A stretch of DNA of 64,000 bases from Adiantum capillus-veneris (Eukaryota > Streptophyta > Polypodiopsida > Polypodiales > Pteridaceae), in contig CM043950.1 in the NCBI GenBank assembly GCA_014529385.2, positions 82,036,843 to 82,100,842 of the forward strand, given 5' to 3'. The position numbers and the translations under genes were made by a program. Of the stretch, positions 58,601 through 64,000 are shown one piece after another. The notes under the pieces were generated by a model, which was not told the DNA's origin, searched no databases, and saw only the letters and a program-made list of their open reading frames with translations. The first letter of the stretch is position 1; each line of letters opens with the position of its first letter.

Positions 58601-59061
58601 GACGTGGAAAGTGCAAGAAATCTTACAAAGAAGCCAACCCAAAGTTGTCGGCCGTGAAGGCAGGTGAGAGAATAAGTGTACAATACATGGTGAAAACCCT
58701 AACGGGCGCCATAAAGTTGTTCACTGGCTCACCTGACCTTACATGAATTATGATGAGAAAGATCTACAGAACCATCCTAGCAGTGTTCGACACCTTCAAT
58801 CTAGGCCAGGTGACTGACAGCATATTCTTCTTCCAGGATACATACAGATGTGCTTATGATATGTCAGGTCAGCCTTCCAAGGAGGTGATACATGCGTTGT
58901 ATCAAAGAACTATGTTTCTACCATCCTATCACCTCCAGGATTTTGAAGAAGCATTCTACACGGGGTTCTTCACCATGCATACAAATATCTTTGGCCCAAC
59001 AATGCTAAATCTACATGCACGGTACGAATCACTGCTAAAGATGCGGGAGACCATAAGATGA
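55632..59061 (+). pseudogene. ORF3: long extra protein downstream of pol
   Basis: ATG at 55632 (MAASKSSAKKKRMTIKDYL). One frame runs to about 58664 and is broken by stops at 56439, 56646, 57030, 57210, 58032, 58413 and 58663. Then a one-base shift leads into 58665-59061, for about 1,140 codons in total. N-terminal 270 residues look globular (MAGYLEKIDLHNYFEAIP, VITERVVAHALD-like, YNQYFHMCMKRPHKYKIPPG). A Pro-rich linker follows (SPQPSPPPSPPPSSPPP), then a long coiled coil (57300-58030, ERDTLQAQSQVQKEREDD, ELQEELTLEKKQR), then a C-terminal domain (LRREWFQPSLPYP, SIFFFQDTYRCAYDMSGQPS). No transmembrane or signal segment, so not env-like. Function unknown; sense orientation and position match extra ORFs known in some large plant Ty3 elements. 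Confidence 0.75.
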
Positions 59062-59094
59062 AGCAGAGGATCAAGGCCATGTCGGGGACGACAT

Positions 59095-59113
59095 GAAAAA
59101 GGAAGGGGGGGGG
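59095..59113 (+). other. polypurine tract of E3
   Basis: GAAAAAGGAAGGGGGGGGGG lies directly before the 3' LTR start at 59114 and would prime plus-strand DNA. Confidence 0.9.
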
Positions 59114-60032
59114 TGTTAGAAGCTGGACACACCCCACGGCATCTAACTACTTGGCGGACTATCATTTTTGTAATTATTCATTCATTAAGGAAAACCCAAT
59201 TTTTCACCTTGTAAATATTGGGACTTATAGAAGTTTTCAGATTGTATCCCAGTTTTGATATTTAGATTGAGTAGATGGTTGATTTTGGAACTTTAGGGTT
59301 TGAGAAGTTGTTAGGTATATATACCACTTTTTGACCTTAATGAAGCACCTTTTGTCATTTTAAACAAGTTTGAAGTCCGTGAGTGAGCATAATGTGTACG
59401 TGAGAGAGAGTGTGAGCTTCGTCTTGACGCTATGTGTGCTACGGTGGTCAGAATCGAGTGCGGAGAAGTGCAGCGTGTTGCCCTTGACTAGAGCTACGAG
59501 CCGATACCCACATTGCGCGCGTACGGTCCGGCTTTGGGAGCTTCATCGGTTGTTTGGGTGAGTATACGTTATCTGATTTTGCATTGCAGCATATCCACAC
59601 ATTCACATTGAGTAGAGCTACACATTAGGCACTTCAGATTTTGGAAACAAAGACATGCAGATTTCGACCAGACATCCTACGTGTTTCTGCACCGGGTGTT
59701 GTGGGTCGTGATTTTGGTTCATAGACCCTAGGGAGAGCGGCCTATAGGTATTAGTAGGGTCTCCTTCAAGTTCTATGGTGTTTCGAAAGTGTTTGATGGG
59801 TGTTCGGCTCTAGCAAGCGTTGTAGGAAGTATCCTCTTTTGCACTCTTGAAGACTGTGACTTAGACAATTGGTAGGGACCTCTGTAGGAATTAGTTAGGA
59901 GTCGGTCGAGTGTAGGTTGACACCTTATGCTTGCTTCCATGCGCCTGCGGGTCGATATTTGTCCTTATCTGACATTACTTGTTAGGTGAGTTCTTGCTGT
60001 GCTAACGTCTGTCGCAGCGTACCCGTCCAACA
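59114..60032 (+). repeat. 3' LTR of E3
   Basis: Starts TGTTAGAAGCTGG, ends GTCCAACA (919 bp). Same content as the 5' LTR, including the TATA box and the half-site ACATCCTACG (59672-59681). It lacks 13 bp present in the 5' LTR near 40795 (CCTTCTACGAG region). Divergence suggests an old but not ancient insertion. Confidence 0.95.
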
Positions 60033-60037
60033 CGGCC

Positions 60038-61134
60038 CCACCGGCCAACCGACCAACCGACTGGTCAATTTCCGACCACTTTCAGGCCGCCGTCCGGCCA
60101 TAATATTTCGGCGAAAAAGACTATTCCAGAGAAGGAAAAAAAAAGAAAACATTTGCCATCTATTTGACACCAAATTAGAGTATGTTCCACTAACAAGGCA
60201 CTTACAAATTGTGGCTCGATATCCGAGAGCACCCTAGCTCAAATGAGGAGCTGCATAGCTAATAAATAATCATGTCAATAAAAATTTCATACCGTGCAAG
60301 TAGTAAGTAAGCCCTGACCGTAGTAGTGTATCTCCTACTTAAAATTGAAATGAGTGTCTGGAATGTAAACTACATTGAGAAATTGAATACGTAAAAGTTT
60401 GGTGAAGAAATAGTGATTGAGCAATGTGATAGAGAAACGAGTTTAGTGAAGTATGCGTACCTGCATTGTTTTCCATAAATGGCATATTGTATAAGAGGAT
60501 TAGTATACTGAACCAAATAAATACCAAGAAAAAAGGGTTAAAATAATCTTGCAAAATAGAAAACAAAGAGAGGATTCATGTAAATAGTATACTGAAAACA
60601 CTTGCGTCCTTAATGGTGTGCTAATTACAATAAAGTCAAAAATAGAGTAGTCCAGATGATGGATGGAGCCGTAAAATTGTGAAAAATTTAAAAACATAAG
60701 GTTAACAGGGCTGACCAGTGCAAGTAGGAGGTGCAGAATATAACAATGAGCCATTTAAAGAGGACAATGTCTTTGAATAAAAATCCCCAAAAATTTGTAA
60801 TTTATGCAATTTTCAACTATGGATATGTGTGCATAACAGTTAATAACATCAAATGATGAATGAACGTTAATTTATGAAGGAGTCCTACGTAGATGCTAGA
60901 GGTTAAATGACAACAGGTTGCTAGCGATTAATACAGATCACAATACTTATGTACCTTGTTGAACGACATCTTGATTAGTATATATTAGTATACCATTCAT
61001 TCGCTATGTACTTTAGTTTACTGTATGTTTTATATATTTAATTATTGGATTATTATACAAATATATGTTTTAATTGTAAAAAATACAACATTATTGATGT
61101 CAATGACCAAAACATAACAAGGTGGTCAGGGGTT
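60038..61134. other. non-coding flank of E3
   Basis: GGCC/ACCG-rich first 100 bp, then AT-rich sequence. No gene, tRNA or clear repeat seen. The first part may be the rest of the LTR-like insertion interrupted at 40357. Confidence 0.6.
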
Positions 61135-61725
61135 GTGAAGAGAGAGAGAGAGAGAGAGAAATGAAATGAAATGTTATATGAACCATTTTTAAAAGGCCAA
61201 AATGACCTATGAAAGTAAAGTGATACAATTGCAGTGGATCTAATGCCATGTTTGGGCACAAAGAAATAAAATAAAGTTAAGTAAGTGAAAGATTGAAAGT
61301 CAAAGTTTAAAATCGTTGGAGTAAACCATCATCATCATCGTCTCACTGCCAGACATTGTTGGAGAAAGTATGGCACTGCTCGCAGAAGAACTTCATCAAT
61401 GTTTGCCGCTGTAAGTAGCGGTGCTAGGAGGGGAAAGAGAGAGAGCAAAATGAAATGAAATGTTATCACTCGTCTTCAAAAAGCCTACGAGACCAAACTG
61501 ATACAATCTTTAATGATCTAACCCAATGACTTGGTAGTTAAAAAAAATGAAGTAAGGTGAAAAATTATAACGAAACGTCTAACAATGTCAAACTAAAATC
61601 ATCATTGTTGTCCTCGTCGTCAATTCTCGTGAATGCTCTGTAGCAGCCATTGTCGGAGAGCGAGCTGCACCGGTCATTGAAGAGTCAATGTCCGCCCCCT
61701 CGATAAGTAGTCATGGGAGGGGAGG
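61135..61725. repeat. two diverged copies of an about 295-bp unit
   Basis: Each copy starts with AGAGAGAG..AAATGAAATGAAATGTTAT (61141 and 61436) and shares further words in order: TGATACAAT, GGATCTAA/TGATCTAA, CATCATC..TCGTC, CATTGT(T/C)GGAGA, and GTAG(C/T) GG..GGGAGGGG-like ends. Non-coding. Confidence 0.6.
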
Positions 61726-62748
61726 GCAGGGCACAGTTGTGAGGGTGGTATATGCAGTAGACGAGGGGGTGTGTCCCAGCACAAGAGAGAGACAGAGAGT
61801 GTTTGATGCGACTATCTGAGCCTGGTCTTGGCAGCCAGTTAGCCTCATAGAGAGTCAAGAGGGAGAGAGAGAGATGTTACTGTGGCAATGCAAAACAACA
61901 CCCCAACTGAGTCCCACGCTATTCATGTCCCCGAGCATGGGCTTTTTTGTCTCCCCGGCATCGCATTTCTTCCCACAGATGGTAGATTATCCCGACCTGT
62001 CTTAGGCCACCTGTCTTGGGCCACGTTTCCTCTTCTGCTCTCTTACACCCTTTAGTCTAGGCCATGCAGACCCTTTCCCATGCTGTCTGCATCCTGGTAG
62101 AGGTTTGCATTGGCTCGCTAATATTCTTGAGGCCCTCTAGAGTCCTCCTTGCCCTCAGAATTTGCGCTCCTTTGCAGCTATCTTTGCATGCCTCACAAGA
62201 TGCCAATAGCCCCTCACACAAAGTGGCCAGTTGCACCTTCCAAACAATCACAAGCTTGTCATAGTTGCACACTTTGTAGATGATGTAGGGCAAGAAAATC
62301 CAACAAGCACATCATGATTCGAATATGCTGGTAGCACAAGTTTGTAGTAGCCTGCTGCAACATGGGTCTGCTAGATGACTCGTGACCTACTGCAACACAA
62401 CTACAGAAGTGTTGACGTCAAGATGATGGCCGTGGAGTGCATGTAGCCACTGGACAGAACCAAAGGTAGGCATGCATCACTTACCCAAGTTGGTTCAACA
62501 CGCCACTTATTGCTGGGTGGGTGATGCCATGTAGGCAACTGAGAGAGAGGGAGAGTTAGAGAGAGATTCGGATGGGGTGTTGGCGCGAACAGTAAAGGGG
62601 GGGGTGGGGGGGGAATATCCCACTTTGCATGGCTTGTGTGAGTCGGAGGGAGGGGTTGATTAGTGTGAACAATGACTGCGAGGGAATGTTGTTGAAGGCT
62701 AAATAGTCAAAAGAGAGAGAAAGAGAATGGATGCATGGAGTTGGAGGA

Positions 62749-62832
62749 GTCAGGATGGCCGAGTGGTTTAAGGTGAGAGACTCCAGTTCTGGTTCTTGTG
62801 AGAGAGCGAGAGTGGTTGAGGTTGGTCTAAGT
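62749..62832 (+). pseudogene. tRNA-Leu-like relic
   Basis: The first about 45 bases (GTCAGGATGGCCGAGTGGTT, then TAAGG and AGACTC-AGTTCTGGT) match the 5' acceptor, D-arm and anticodon arm of plant tRNA-Leu(CAA). The anticodon position reads CCA instead of CAA. The variable arm and T-arm are degenerate (no GTTCAAATCC), so it cannot be a working tRNA. It is a pseudogene or the head of a tRNA-derived SINE. Confidence 0.6.
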
Positions 62833-63012
62833 GAGCATCAACAAAGACATAGGGACAACTAGTGGGCTGCATGGTATGGTATGTAATGGGTGGTAGGGAG
62901 AGAGTGAGAGTGAGAGAGAGAATTCAATTGGGCCTGTGTGAGGCTGTGAGGTGATGAGAAAGAGGGAGGGTTCGTGCTCATTAACACACCACAACCGCAT
63001 GCTGTGGTGTGT
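62833..63012. other. non-coding
   Basis: GT- and GA-rich sequence leading into the long GA tract; nothing else seen. Confidence 0.6.

Positions 63013-64000
<988 letters not shown>

Larger units (their letters stand above)
40352..60037 (+). mobile_element. complete Ty3/gypsy element E3, 19.7 kb
   Basis: Two LTRs (40357-41289 and 59114-60032) in direct orientation flank 17.8 kb. A 5-bp target duplication CGGCC lies at 40352-40356 and 60033-60037. Internal order: PBS, leader with four palindromes, gag, protease, RT-RNase H, integrase, second protease-like domain, basic repeats, spacer with four palindromes, ORF3, polypurine tract. LTRs show roughly 50 visible substitutions and a 13-bp indel, so about 94-95% identity by rough count. 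Many stops make it non-coding today, but the structure is whole. The size is like Ogre-type elements. Confidence 0.95.

Overview
The window looks like nuclear DNA of a land plant with a large, repeat-filled genome. Evidence: Ty3/gypsy, Ty1/copia and CACTA elements of plant type, introns of about 80-100 nt with GT-AG ends, plant-like TATA boxes, and long GA/CT microsatellites. Transposase and TIR types that are uncommon in flowering plants (a transposase of a family I know mainly from animals, and a TTAA/CACTAG MITE) make a fern or other non-seed plant my best guess; that is inference. No rRNA, intact tRNA, CRISPR array or ordinary single-copy housekeeping gene was found.

Layout. 1-7613: minus-strand Ty3/gypsy element, cut by the window edge, with leader ORFs, gag, protease, RT, two RNase H domains and integrase, broken by stops and frameshifts. 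7614-10370: two plus-strand intron-containing genes of unknown function; the first looks intact, the second frame-broken. 10605-10794: large foldback palindrome. 10988-11789: minus-strand histone H3-like gene with a canonical H3 N-terminal tip, a long foreign tail and an H3 fold. 12010-16875: minus-strand multi-exon transposase, split by a 1.9-kb insertion. 17585-19628: decayed copia. 20209-26070: CACTA element with a TNP2-like gene and one clear terminus. 24560-25309: three tandem tRNA-like (SINE-like) units inside the CACTA span. 26071-33100: degenerate pseudogenes and two arrays of short hairpin-forming repeats.

33107-38467: truncated plus-strand Ty3/gypsy element (called E2) whose leader carries eight copies of a 20-bp palindrome about 280 bp apart. 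An LTR-like sequence, itself carrying a 1.34-kb TTAA-flanked MITE, cuts its gag. 40357-60032: a complete 19.7-kb Ty3/gypsy element (called E3) with two LTRs and a 5-bp duplication CGGCC. It encodes gag, protease, RT/RNase H and integrase, then a second protease-like domain, a basic repeat region and a long extra ORF (ORF3). It has its own 20-bp palindrome, eight copies, again mostly about 280 bp apart. 60038-64000: non-coding repeats, a tRNA-Leu-like relic and a long GA tract.

The most notable pattern joins E2 and E3. Their Gags are related, and both use a 20-bp palindrome of design ACAT-NNNN-CGCG-(complement)-ATGT. The inner four bases differ (GGAT in E2, CCTA in E3), and both arms differ together. 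Each LTR also holds one half-site of its own palindrome about 350-360 nt before the LTR end. This looks like an element-specific recognition or RNA-pairing code.
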